A stretch of DNA of 41,079 bases from a virus: positions 1 to 41,079 of IMG/VR virus record IMGVR_UViG_3300032116_009846; one strand, 5' to 3'. A program made the position numbers and the translations under genes. Positions 21,525 through 27,322 of this stretch are shown in pieces. Numbering within the stretch: position 1 is the first letter of the stretch; each line of letters starts with the position of its first letter. Under the pieces are notes generated by a model that saw nothing but the letters and a program-made list of their open reading frames with translations, searched no databases and was not told the origin of the DNA.

Positions 21525-21666
21525 GTGGGGCCCTTTCTTTCCTCAATTGTATCAGGGAGGACTGACTTTTCTTTCTATTGTATTTCTTTTTTGAGGGTAC
21601 GGCAGAGGCAGCATTGCTACGGCGTAATTCCATAAGCCTGCGTAATTCCTCTGGTGTTTTCTTCAT
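21517..21666 (-). CDS. small basic protein (49 aa)
   Basis: MKKTPEELRRLMELRRSNAA, then VPSKKKYNRKKSQSSLIQLR. Arg/Lys-rich helix, overlapping the GP88 start by 8 nt. Leaderless: ATG 6 nt after TAAGAT. Confidence 0.7.
   Translation of the reverse strand: MKKTPEELRRLMELRRSNAASAVPSKKKYNRKKSQSSLIQLRKERAPHD
21546..21568 (-). promoter_or_regulatory. promoter-like AGTCAGTC-TACAAT inside the 49-residue gene
   Basis: AAGTCA, 11 nt, TACAAT (plus 21546-21551), matching the TTGTCAG-N11-TAnnnT arrangement and placed ~22 nt before the GP88 start, with GAAAGAAAGGG in the leader. It would give GP88 its own transcript. Confidence 0.5.
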
Positions 21667-21672
21667 AAAATA

Positions 21673-21701
21673 ATCTTATCATAAACACAAAAAAATGTCA
21701 A
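21673..21701 (-). promoter_or_regulatory. leaderless promoter
   Basis: TTGACA, 17 nt, TAAGAT (plus 21673-21678), 6 nt, ATG. Lies 10 nt downstream of the Crp-like site at 21711-21726. Confidence 0.82.
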
Positions 21702-21710
21702 AATCTAAAA

Positions 21711-21735
21711 TGTGATAAAGATCACACCGCACGTG
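21711..21735 (-). promoter_or_regulatory. regulatory block: CACGTG + Crp/GlxR-like site
   Basis: CACGTG (21730-21735) then perfect TGTGATCTTTATCACA on minus (21711-21726). The site lies just upstream of the -35, a classic activator position. Confidence 0.7.
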
Positions 21736-21739
21736 GGCA

Positions 21740-21764
21740 GGAGCAGTTTATAGACTTGCTCAGG
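21740..21764 (-). repeat. conserved 3'-UTR hairpin, copy E6
   Basis: CCTGAGCAAG ... TAAACTGCTCC; GAGCA/TGCTC, 11-nt loop; 7 nt past the stop of the 150-residue gene. Confidence 0.75.
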
Positions 21765-21771
21765 TCTTTTT

Positions 21772-22224
21772 TTATAGCGTGGTTATGTTATCAACCTCTG
21801 CGTCAGCGTTTATCTCATATGAATAAGAATCAACACTAACAAACAAATCAAGTGAATCAATATCAAAATCTTTTAGTTCTGATAGTGAAACATTTACTGT
21901 TCCAGTAATTGTTGCGGTTGCTTCAAACTCAATTTCTTTAGTTGGATTGAATCCAAAGATACTACAAATATCTGAAACAATATCTTCTGAATCCATATCA
22001 AGATAATCAGCAAGACGGTTTTCTAACTGTCCTACCTTATCAGAATACTCAGATAGTCTTTTAGACTTTTTGCGGGCTTGTTCTAAATCCCATTCAATTT
22101 CTGTTACCTTTACGGTTGGATATGAAATTGTTTGGTCTGTTGCGTCCAAGTCAATTACTTTGTAAGTAACTAACTGGTTGGGGTTGTAGTGAGCAGGAAC
22201 TACGATTTCGTTATTCGTTTCCAT
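21772..22224 (-). CDS. hypothetical protein (150 aa)
   Basis: METNNEIVVPAHYNPNQLVT; a coiled coil over ARKKSKRLSEYSDKVGQLEN; a C-terminal beta region with TATITGTVNVSLSEL. Overlaps the upstream gene by 14 bp. No family known. Confidence 0.75.
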   Translation of the reverse strand: METNNEIVVPAHYNPNQLVTYKVIDLDATDQTISYPTVKVTEIEWDLEQARKKSKRLSEYSDKVGQLENRLADYLDMDSEDIVSDICSIFGFNPTKEIEFEATATITGTVNVSLSELKDFDIDSLDLFVSVDSYSYEINADAEVDNITTL

Positions 22225-22486
22225 TTGTTATGTCCTTTCCTAATGCGTCAAATTCTTTGATAGTTTCTATCATCTCATCTATTTGGCTTTCTGTCAAGCA
22301 AGCATGAGATACTAGGGTAGCGGTAAGTGCTGATAGATGAGCAGAATACATGAATAGTGCTTTAGCAAAATCCTCTGTTGTCATTTCATCTTTGTTATGA
22401 TACATAGCAGAAGCCATTACCATAACACTTTCGTCCATTACTGCGTCTTGTGTCGCAGTTTGTATTGCGAGTGCGGTTGATAACAT
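22211..22486 (-). CDS. helical hypothetical (91 aa)
   Basis: Start chosen at MLSTALAIQTATQDAVMDES because ACGAAAGGCAAC lies just before it and a promoter lies upstream; the longer open frame runs through the regulatory block. All-helical; no family. Confidence 0.75.
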   Translation of the reverse strand: MLSTALAIQTATQDAVMDESVMVMASAMYHNKDEMTTEDFAKALFMYSAHLSALTATLVSHACLTESQIDEMIETIKEFDALGKDITNGNE

Positions 22487-22511
22487 TTGTTGCCTTTCGT
22501 TTAGATAAATA

Positions 22512-22540
22512 ATCTTATCAGAAGCGACTGACAATATCAA
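22512..22540 (-). promoter_or_regulatory. promoter with internal TTGTCAG
   Basis: TTGATA directly followed by TTGTCAGTCGCTTCTGA (17 nt) and TAAGAT (plus 22512-22517). Confidence 0.75.
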
Positions 22541-22570
22541 TCCAGGGAGGGATTTCGGGGGGCTTTTTAA

Positions 22571-22649
22571 TGTGATCTTAAACACATGAGAACAATTGGT
22601 ACAAATCGGACAGCACGTGCGGCATTTTGTGCAGGGAAGCACACAAAAT
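22571..22649 (-). promoter_or_regulatory. regulatory block
   Basis: After the upstream stop: perfect 8-bp hairpin ATTTTGTG/CACAAAAT (22624-22649), GCACGTGC (22613-22620), TGTCCGATTTGT (22601-22612), Crp-like TGTGTTTAAGATCACA (22571-22586). Same order as at 19.4, 21.7 and 25.0 kb. Confidence 0.65.
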
Positions 22650-22658
22650 ACTTTTTAC

Positions 22659-22901
22659 TTATTCCATTGTTTCGATAAAAGCATAAAGAGGAATAGTTTC
22701 AGTATGATAAAAACTAAAAGTTTCTTTTTCACCAAACTCATCTTTAGTTTCAATAAACCAATTATCAGCAGCGCCATCGCTAGAAATTCCAATAACTTCT
22801 AGAATGTCTTCACCAATTTTTATTAGGTCGCCTTCCATTAGTTGGTCTGGCTTTAGTAGATCCGCTGGAACTAACTTCATGCTATTTATTGTATCAGACA
22901 T
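22659..22901 (-). CDS. hypothetical protein (80 aa)
   Basis: MSDTINSMKLVPADLLKPDQ, LMEGDLIKIGEDILEVIGIS. The LxxGDLIxIGxDxxEVxGI pattern suggests a small beta-barrel. The ATG starts immediately at the upstream gene's end. Confidence 0.75.
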   Translation of the reverse strand: MSDTINSMKLVPADLLKPDQLMEGDLIKIGEDILEVIGISSDGAADNWFIETKDEFGEKETFSFYHTETIPLYAFIETME

Positions 22902-23111
22902 TTAGCGCACCACTACCTCTCCATTACGATAAAAAGTTTTAGTATACATTTTACCTGTCGGGTCTGAAAGATTATAAGTTGCGTATTCTTTAGCATCTCC
23001 GCAGTCTACGCATTTAGTCCAAGCATCAACCGCAGTCATCATGTCTGAAACTCGCAGGGTATTTACCAATTCTCCGTCATAGGAAGTAGTAAGTGAGTAA
23101 GTGTATTCCAT
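22902..23111 (-). CDS. hypothetical protein (69 aa)
   Basis: MEYTYSLTTSYDGELVNTLR, with CVDCGDAKEYATYNL. The ribosome site GGAGG is inside the end of the upstream 46-residue gene. No family. Confidence 0.72.
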   Translation of the reverse strand: MEYTYSLTTSYDGELVNTLRVSDMMTAVDAWTKCVDCGDAKEYATYNLSDPTGKMYTKTFYRNGEVVVR

Positions 23112-23112
23112 T

Positions 23113-23253
23113 TTAGATTTCCTCCATTGGTATTAGATTATCGCCTTCAAGTCTGAAACCTGTTGAGATTACTACCTCGCCTGTTTCATCATCGTGGAAT
23201 AGTGCTTCAGGAAATAACTGAAGAACACTCCCAACCATTTCATCAAAAGTCAT
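23113..23253 (-). CDS. hypothetical protein (46 aa)
   Basis: MTFDEMVGSVLQLFPEALFH, then DDETGEVVISTGFRL and ends GDNLIPMEEI. Acidic. ATG overlaps the upstream stop (TAATG). Common size and look for actinophage small genes. Confidence 0.7.
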   Translation of the reverse strand: MTFDEMVGSVLQLFPEALFHDDETGEVVISTGFRLEGDNLIPMEEI

Positions 23254-23552
23254 TAGACTTCCTCTCTTTCAATAATCCACGCATCTAGGTGGTGTTGTTC
23301 AATAATAGCCCATGCTGGCGCAGTAGTCAAACCCTTATAGGTAACTCCTTCAGGCATAGGAATTTCCAAGTCCCAAAGTCCCGCATCATTGACGGCATCT
23401 ATCGCTTCAATACAAACGGGAACCATAAATTTAGGAACGGGTGGATAATGATTAGACGATAAGTGAATTCCTATCTGAGTTTCCAAATCTAGGTGAATAC
23501 CTAAATCATCTAACACGCCACTAGCCATTTCATTAGCAAAATTACTTCCCAT
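23253..23552 (-). CDS. hypothetical protein (99 aa)
   Basis: MGSNFANEMASGVLDDLGIH, then PVPKFMVPVCIEAIDAVNDA and WAIIEQHHLDAWIIERE. Starts right after the upstream stop. No family. Confidence 0.72.
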   Translation of the reverse strand: MGSNFANEMASGVLDDLGIHLDLETQIGIHLSSNHYPPVPKFMVPVCIEAIDAVNDAGLWDLEIPMPEGVTYKGLTTAPAWAIIEQHHLDAWIIEREEV

Positions 23553-23553
23553 T

Positions 23554-23766
23554 TTAGTTAGCCTCTCTTGTCAAAAATAATTCTGGCTCACTTAGCAAAC
23601 CATTATCATAGATTACTGAGCCGTCATCATCTAGAATAATTCCGTAGATATTACACTCGCAGTCCTCAATATCAAAGTCCTCGCCATTAGCCCAACCTTG
23701 ATAACCCTTGCCATAGCATAGGTCGCAGTTAGCAATAACCTTTAGTGCGTATTCTAATTTATCCAT
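23554..23766 (-). CDS. DnaJ-type zinc-finger-like protein (70 aa)
   Basis: CDLCYGKGYQGWANGED and EDCECN: a CxxCxGxGY knuckle paired with CEC, as in half a DnaJ zinc domain. The plus-strand 38-residue gene at 27040 has the same pattern (CSACSGRGY ... CEC). Promoter at 23795-23823. Confidence 0.75.
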   Translation of the reverse strand: MDKLEYALKVIANCDLCYGKGYQGWANGEDFDIEDCECNIYGIILDDDGSVIYDNGLLSEPELFLTREAN

Positions 23767-23794
23767 TTTTCATTTCCTTTCGTTCAATACCTAG

Positions 23795-23823
23795 AGCCTA
23801 TCATGGGGGACTGACAAAATCAA
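23795..23823 (-). promoter_or_regulatory. promoter with internal TTGTCAG
   Basis: TTGATT directly followed by TTGTCAGTCCCCCATGA (17 nt) and TAGGCT (plus 23795-23800). GAAAGGAAA in the leader. Heads the five-gene run 23766 to 22659. Confidence 0.78.
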
Positions 23824-23837
23824 ATCCCCCGAAGCCT

Positions 23838-24335
23838 TTACCACGATGAAGTGTAGTAAAAGGACAATTTGGACATATCGGGCAGAGCCAAAACTCTGTC
23901 GATTTTCTTGATAGTGTCCTTGATATCCTGCCAATACCATTCATCGATATCATATGAGCCAAAGAAAAATCCTGCCTGTGGTGGCAATAATGAAGGGTCT
24001 TTAGCGAATAAGGCTTGACGACAAGTTTCTCTAAGTTGATTTAGTTTCTCATTAGAAACATAGTATTCACCGCAGTTATCGTTACCGCCTTGAACATTAT
24101 CAACAAACCATTTATGAATTTGATTAGCCTTGCGCCAATAAGCACAAGTTACTTCAACATGAACGCCATAGATATCGGTAGCGACATCTGACATTCCAGC
24201 GGTATCGACAATTTCATTCCAAAGTGGATTTACCACTTCTGGACTATCTAAACCAATATCGTTATCACGATCAAGTTTATCCCAATTGATTTTTTCCACA
24301 TACTTCTTAGCATGAAGATACATATCTAGTCCCAT
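23838..24335 (-). CDS. conserved phage hypothetical (165 aa)
   Basis: MGLDMYLHAKKYVEKINWDK, then YWRKANQIHKWFVDNVQGG and LPPQAGFFFGSYDIDEWYW. A widespread phage protein family recognised by these blocks; no function known. Starts right after the 50-residue gene's stop. Confidence 0.85.
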   Translation of the reverse strand: MGLDMYLHAKKYVEKINWDKLDRDNDIGLDSPEVVNPLWNEIVDTAGMSDVATDIYGVHVEVTCAYWRKANQIHKWFVDNVQGGNDNCGEYYVSNEKLNQLRETCRQALFAKDPSLLPPQAGFFFGSYDIDEWYWQDIKDTIKKIDRVLALPDMSKLSFYYTSSW

Positions 24336-24488
24336 TTAGTTTTTCTCCTCTACAACATCTTGAACATCAAAAACTTCCATATTAGCAACATAGTGTTCAG
24401 GGAGAAGATACATCAACGCCCGAACATGAGAAACCGCCTTTAGGTCGGTATCAGCATCAACACGATAAGAAATAAGAACATTTTTCAT
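24336..24488 (-). CDS. hypothetical protein (50 aa)
   Basis: MKNVLISYRVDADTDLKAVS, then ALMYLLPEHYVANMEV. Begins directly after the stop of the zinc-ribbon gene; GGAAAGGAAAAC upstream. Ferredoxin-like alternation possible; no family. Confidence 0.75.
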   Translation of the reverse strand: MKNVLISYRVDADTDLKAVSHVRALMYLLPEHYVANMEVFDVQDVVEEKN

Positions 24489-24617
24489 TTAGTTTTCCTT
24501 TCCATAAGTTTTTTCAAAATCAGCAAGGGTCATCATGCCCTTATAGTCATTACAAATAACACAAATTCTAGTGCCAGCAATAAATTCTTTTTCGCAGAAG
24601 CAACAAATCATTTTCAT
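24489..24617 (-). CDS. zinc ribbon miniprotein (42 aa)
   Basis: MKMICCFCEKEFIAGTRICV followed by ICNDYKGMMT. Two CxxC knuckles (Cys6/Cys8 group and CVIC). AAAGGATAAC before ATG. Confidence 0.75.
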   Translation of the reverse strand: MKMICCFCEKEFIAGTRICVICNDYKGMMTLADFEKTYGKEN

Positions 24618-24641
24618 TAGTTATCCTTTCTTTCTTTTCTA

Positions 24642-24670
24642 ATCCTAGCATTAGGGTCTGACATTTAGTC
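24642..24670 (-). promoter_or_regulatory. promoter-like element with internal ATGTCAG
   Basis: GACTAA (weak -35) directly followed by ATGTCAGACCCTAATGC and TAGGAT (plus 24642-24647). Overlaps the end of the upstream gene. Confidence 0.6.
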
Positions 24671-24877
24671 AGACACCTTGACGGCTATGGTAGCCCAATT
24701 TTCTTTTAGGGACTGATGAACACGATAGCGAATTGAATAGGCTTGATAGTCTGTGCCTACCCATACATCATCACGCTTAGTTGCGTAGTTGATTTCCCCA
24801 CCCATAAATCGGCGGGCTAACGAAGTAGGCTTATAATACTGACCTACTAATAAATCTTCAATTGAATAACTTCTCAT
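24665..24877 (-). CDS. small phage protein, paralogue of 26001-26195 (70 aa)
   Basis: MRSYSIEDLLVGQYYKPTSL, ending NWATIAVKVSD. The Y-[SN]-IE-x-LL-[VI]-G-x-x-Y start and Y-x-[VI]-R-x-R/YR middle match the gene at 26001. Own TTGAAA/TTGTCAG/TAGGCT promoter. Function unknown. Confidence 0.78.
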   Translation of the reverse strand: MRSYSIEDLLVGQYYKPTSLARRFMGGEINYATKRDDVWVGTDYQAYSIRYRVHQSLKENWATIAVKVSD

Positions 24878-24908
24878 TGAAAACTCCTTTCTTACTTTCT
24901 AGGCTTCC

Positions 24909-24937
24909 AGCCTACCATTTTGGTCTGACAATTTCAA
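24909..24937 (-). promoter_or_regulatory. promoter with internal TTGTCAG
   Basis: TTGAAA directly followed by TTGTCAGACCAAAATGG plus TAGGCT at 11 nt from TTGTCA (AGCCTA at plus 24909-24914). Confidence 0.75.
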
Positions 24938-24950
24938 ATCGAAAATCATA

Positions 24951-25061
24951 ACAAATCGGACATTTTGAAAAATATTTTTTGTGGGAAAAATCACATCGCT
25001 GCGTAAAGTGAGAAACATCACAAAATTGCCCTGTGGATAAACCTGTGGAAAACCCCACGTG
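24951..25061 (-). promoter_or_regulatory. regulatory block with two DnaA-like and two Crp-like sites
   Basis: In transcription order: palindrome TTGAAATTTCAA just before the block, CACGTG (25056-25061), TTTTCCACAGG (imperfect DnaA box), TTATCCACA (25032-25040), TGTGATGTTTCTCACT (25007-25022), TGTGATTTTTCCCACA (24980-24995), CAAAATGTCCGATTTGT (24951-24967), then the promoter. Confidence 0.65.
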
Positions 25062-25083
25062 CGGCTTTTTGTTGAAATTTCAA

Positions 25084-25179
25084 TTATTGTTTAGCAGCGC
25101 ACACAAAACATTTTAGATCTGCGATAAAAATTCTACCGCAGACCTTACATGTTTCAAATCTAAATTTCTTTTTTGGCAA
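25084..25179 (-). CDS. zinc ribbon miniprotein, TTG start (31 aa)
   Basis: MPKKKFRFETCKVCGRIFIA followed by DLKCFVCAAKQ: CKVC and CFVC knuckles 9 residues apart. The start (TTG) lies inside the end of the 28-residue membrane gene. No clear ribosome site, so the start is uncertain, but the double CxxC is hard to explain by chance. Confidence 0.55.
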   Translation of the reverse strand: MPKKKFRFETCKVCGRIFIADLKCFVCAAKQ

Positions 25180-25246
25180 TTCTAATTATCCAATAAATAG
25201 AAAGTAACAAAGAAATTTGAACAAGTATTGTTAGAAATCTGCTCAT
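25160..25246 (-). CDS. single-span membrane miniprotein (28 aa)
   Basis: MSRFLTILVQISLLLSIYWI then IRIAKKEI. One hydrophobic helix with a basic end. The ATG overlaps the upstream stop as ATGA. Confidence 0.62.
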   Translation of the reverse strand: MSRFLTILVQISLLLSIYWIIRIAKKEI

Positions 25247-25434
25247 ACTGGTATTAGTCCTAACTCATCAATTCCGCAAGCCTTTTCGAATTTTGCTTTA
25301 TCAAATCTTTCGTTATCTGCTTGAAAGTATTGTGCGAATTCTTCCACCAAATCTTCAAAGACTTGCGGATGAATTTCATCAGCAAATCCTTTTAGAATGT
25401 TTGAAGTTTTGATATAGTCTTTTCTAGTCATCAT
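25243..25434 (-). CDS. hypothetical helical protein (63 aa)
   Basis: MMTRKDYIKTSNILKGFADE, then FEDLVEEFAQYFQADNERFD and KFEKACGI. Recurs on phages and plasmids; function unknown. Overlaps the previous stop (TAATG). Confidence 0.78.
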   Translation of the reverse strand: MMTRKDYIKTSNILKGFADEIHPQVFEDLVEEFAQYFQADNERFDKAKFEKACGIDELGLIPV

Positions 25435-25697
25435 TACTTATTTTCTCCTAACGCAATAAACGCATAACTTCCGCCGTCGTTTAGTTTGTTTAGTTCATCT
25501 TGAATCTGTTGAAGATTATCAAGTGAAATTTCTACATCTGAAAGATATTCTGAAAGGGCCATTGAATTTATATTCACGAATTCTTGTTCAGTTAGTTTAC
25601 TAATTGCGTTGTAGATAGGGTGAGTGGTATCTACTTTAGAAATAAAGTTTATGCCCTTGAAATTGAAGGGGTAGTTTTTGAACTGTGTGTTAGTCAT
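25434..25697 (-). CDS. hypothetical protein (87 aa)
   Basis: MTNTQFKNYPFNFKGINFIS, then a coiled helix DVEISLDNLQQIQDELNKL. Ribosome site GGAAAATAA. Same operon as 25715-25912. No family. Confidence 0.72.
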   Translation of the reverse strand: MTNTQFKNYPFNFKGINFISKVDTTHPIYNAISKLTEQEFVNINSMALSEYLSDVEISLDNLQQIQDELNKLNDGGSYAFIALGENK

Positions 25698-25714
25698 TTA
25701 TTATTTTCCTATTC

Positions 25715-25912
25715 TTAGTTTGAGTTTGTTGGGATAAGTGTGCCACGAATTGTGCCACGAATTGCGAGAGTGTCGCAGGATACTTTTACCGCTACGCCCA
25801 CAGGTAGTTGGCTTGGGTAAGTAGTGATGAATTGAGCAACCGCACCTTTAGAAGGCAGGCTAATTTTTTTAGTTGAACCATTGAAGGTTTCTAGTGTCAT
25901 AGTGTAAGTCAT
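25715..25912 (-). CDS. hypothetical beta protein (65 aa)
   Basis: MTYTMTLETFNGSTKKISLP then a helix and VAVKVSCDTLAIRGTIRGTL. The start at 25912 is chosen because CGAAAGGAAGTC precedes it and a promoter lies upstream. No family. Confidence 0.75.
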   Translation of the reverse strand: MTYTMTLETFNGSTKKISLPSKGAVAQFITTYPSQLPVGVAVKVSCDTLAIRGTIRGTLIPTNSN

Positions 25913-25944
25913 TTTGACTTCCTTTCGTTTTTTGTTATGTAGTA

Positions 25945-25973
25945 AGTCTAGCAGGGGGGTCTGACAAATTGGG
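25945..25973 (-). promoter_or_regulatory. promoter with internal TTGTCAG
   Basis: TTGTCAGACCCCCCTGC directly before TAGACT (plus 25945-25950). The hexamer at -35 (CCCAAT) is poor, so TTGTCAG may matter more here. Confidence 0.6.
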
Positions 25974-26000
25974 GGATTTTGGGGGTATTGGGAATGTGAC

Positions 26001-26195
26001 TTACGCCACACTCACCGCCACTATGCGATAGGTATCACGGAGCCCATGAGTAGGACGGATACGGACACGATACGCCTCAGCGTCAGCGTAAAAGACATCT
26101 GACTTCTCAGCGTCTTGGATAATGCCCTCAACAGAGCGAGAGCGGTAAGCCTTACCGATTAGCAGGCTTTCGATATTATATAGATTAGCAGACAT
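26001..26195 (-). CDS. small phage protein, paralogue of 24665-24877 (64 aa)
   Basis: MSANLYNIESLLIGKAYRSR, then DVFYADAEAYRVRIRPT and YRIVAVSVA. Start chosen at 26195 because AGAAGG lies before it; an in-frame ATG 18 nt upstream is less likely. Promoter TTGACT-17-AATAAT. Confidence 0.75.
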   Translation of the reverse strand: MSANLYNIESLLIGKAYRSRSVEGIIQDAEKSDVFYADAEAYRVRIRPTHGLRDTYRIVAVSVA

Positions 26196-26227
26196 TTTGC
26201 TACCTTCTTTCATTTTGTTATAGTAGT

Positions 26228-26256
26228 ATTATTTCATATTTAGTTATAAAAGTCAA
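26228..26256 (-). promoter_or_regulatory. promoter
   Basis: TTGACT, 17 nt ending TGA, AATAAT (plus 26228-26233). A GGCG-ACA-CGCC hairpin sits just upstream, after the previous gene's stop. Confidence 0.68.
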
Positions 26257-26270
26257 GGCGACACGCCGAT
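26257..26270. repeat. GGCGACACGCCGAT hairpin repeat, copy 1
   Basis: GGCG-ACA-CGCC hairpin right after the stop of the minus-strand 55-residue gene. An identical 14-mer lies at 26813-26826, just after the stop of the divergent plus-strand gene. Confidence 0.7.
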
Positions 26271-26437
26271 CAGTTTGTGTGACTTGCCTCACACTCAGGC
26301 GCACACTTAGAGGGTAGTTTGGCGAGATACTTTATCAACGCCATTCTCTCAGATAGTGAGATTTCAGGGTGATGATTTTGGACACCGCCGTGTTGGTATT
26401 CATAGACGATTTTATTTAGTGTTTTTTCAGTGAGCAT
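26270..26437 (-). CDS. hypothetical protein (55 aa)
   Basis: MLTEKTLNKIVYEYQHGGVQ, then HHPEISLSERMALIKYLAKL and a CAPEC tail. AAGAAAGGGG precedes ATG. First minus gene left of the divergent region. Its 3' coding end contains a perfect TGTGA-N6-TCACA (26278-26293). Confidence 0.72.
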   Translation of the reverse strand: MLTEKTLNKIVYEYQHGGVQNHHPEISLSERMALIKYLAKLPSKCAPECEASHTN

Positions 26438-26512
26438 TTTAGCCCCTTTCTTTTATTTTCTTACTCTGTAAGTATCCCACACTTTACCGAAAAAAGCAAA
26501 TCCAAAATGCGT

Positions 26513-26620
26513 ACAAATCGGACATTTTGAGTGTGATTCTTATCACATTAGTTATGCACAGCCTGTGGATAACTCGCACGTGCGGAAATCGGACATTTTG
26601 GACATGTGATGAAGGTCACA
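26513..26620. promoter_or_regulatory. divergent regulatory centre
   Basis: ACAAATCGGACATTTTG (26513-26529), TGTGATTCTTATCACA (26532-26547), TTATGCACA-like box, DnaA box TGTGGATAA (26564-26572), CACGTG (26577-26582), AAATCGGACATTTTG (26586-26600), TGTGATGAAGGTCACA (26605-26620). It lies between leftward and rightward gene arrays and is the densest copy of the repeated block. Confidence 0.7.
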
Positions 26621-26657
26621 AAAATAGTTTTGCGACACGCCCGAAAAACAGGCTAAT

Positions 26658-26680
26658 TTGTCAGTGGTCTATGTTAGGAT
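26658..26680 (+). promoter_or_regulatory. promoter with TTGTCAG, plus strand
   Basis: TTGTCAGTG (26658-26666) with TAGGAT (26675-26680) exactly 11 nt after TTGTCA, the same geometry as on the minus strand. GAAAGGAC follows in the leader. Confidence 0.68.
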
Positions 26681-26708
26681 AGTATTAGTTAGTTAGAAAG
26701 GACAAAAT

Positions 26709-26801
26709 ATGTCAGACTATTTAGATTATATGGACGAAATCTATGAGGAACTCGTTGAGGAGTTCGGTCATGAGATTGAGAGTGAATGTATCCACAAGTG
26801 A
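26709..26801 (+). CDS. acidic miniprotein (30 aa)
   Basis: MSDYLDYMDEIYEELVEEFG then HEIESECIHK. Strongly acidic amphipathic helix, a shape also seen in small anti-repressors and DNA mimics, but nothing more can be said. First plus gene of the rightward array. Confidence 0.68.
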   Translation: MSDYLDYMDEIYEELVEEFGHEIESECIHK

Positions 26802-26812
26802 TACACCTCACA

Positions 26813-26826
26813 GGCGACACGCCGAT
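26813..26826. repeat. GGCGACACGCCGAT hairpin repeat, copy 2
   Basis: Identical to 26257-26270; lies 12 nt past the stop of the 30-residue gene. Confidence 0.7.
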
Positions 26827-26892
26827 ACGCCTCCCCAAAATGTCGGCGGAATAAGATAAGATTAGATTACTAAGAAAGGTTAGGTAGCAAAA

Positions 26893-27039
26893 ATGCTAAC
26901 ACTAAATTACACAATAGAAAAAGACGGAATTGAACTTTCCGAAATAAATAAACTCATGATAAATGAGAGTCAGATAAATGACCTCATGGATAGCCTTGTT
27001 GCTCATGGCTATGATGTTCTAAGCATGGAGGTCAAGTAA
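26893..27039 (+). CDS. hypothetical protein (48 aa)
   Basis: MLTLNYTIEKDGIELSEINK, then INDLMDSLVAHGYDVLSM. AAAGGTTAGG ahead of ATG. Followed without a gap by the next ATG. Confidence 0.7.
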   Translation: MLTLNYTIEKDGIELSEINKLMINESQINDLMDSLVAHGYDVLSMEVK

Positions 27040-27156
27040 ATGAAAATGTATCAAACACTAAAATTTGATTGCTCGGCATGTAGTGGTAGAGGTTATGTCT
27101 TTTATGGAGATAACGAAGACTACGCCATAGAGCCTTGCGAGTGTGTTGCGGTTTAG
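27040..27156 (+). CDS. DnaJ-type zinc-finger-like miniprotein (38 aa)
   Basis: MKMYQTLKFDCSACSGRGYV, then a loop and IEPCECVAV. CxxCxGRGY plus CEC matches the pattern of the minus-strand gene 23554-23766. Last gene before a strong terminator. Confidence 0.75.
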   Translation: MKMYQTLKFDCSACSGRGYVFYGDNEDYAIEPCECVAV

Positions 27157-27188
27157 CACCCGCCACTCTAGTTTATTACTAAAGATCG

Positions 27189-27223
27189 ATAGTCGCCCTT
27201 AGTTTATGGGCGCACTATTTTTT
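27189..27223 (+). terminator. Rho-independent terminator
   Basis: ATAGT-C-GCCC pairs with GGGC-GC-ACTAT (one bulge), followed by TTTTTT. Ends the small rightward operon. Confidence 0.82.
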
Positions 27224-27322
27224 CTTGTGTTTTTTTATTTATTTATGTATCGTACATCTGGACAAAATATTCAGATTTTAGTGTTTTTGAAATTTTTTTC
27301 AGAATTGTGTTATAATTGACCA

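Noticed and set aside
18243-21764. Hairpins E2-E6 as ordinary terminators of plus-strand transcripts
   Set aside because: Some have T-runs on the plus strand, but no plus-strand genes lie there, E1 has opposite orientation matching its plus genes, and loop bases are conserved, which terminators do not need.
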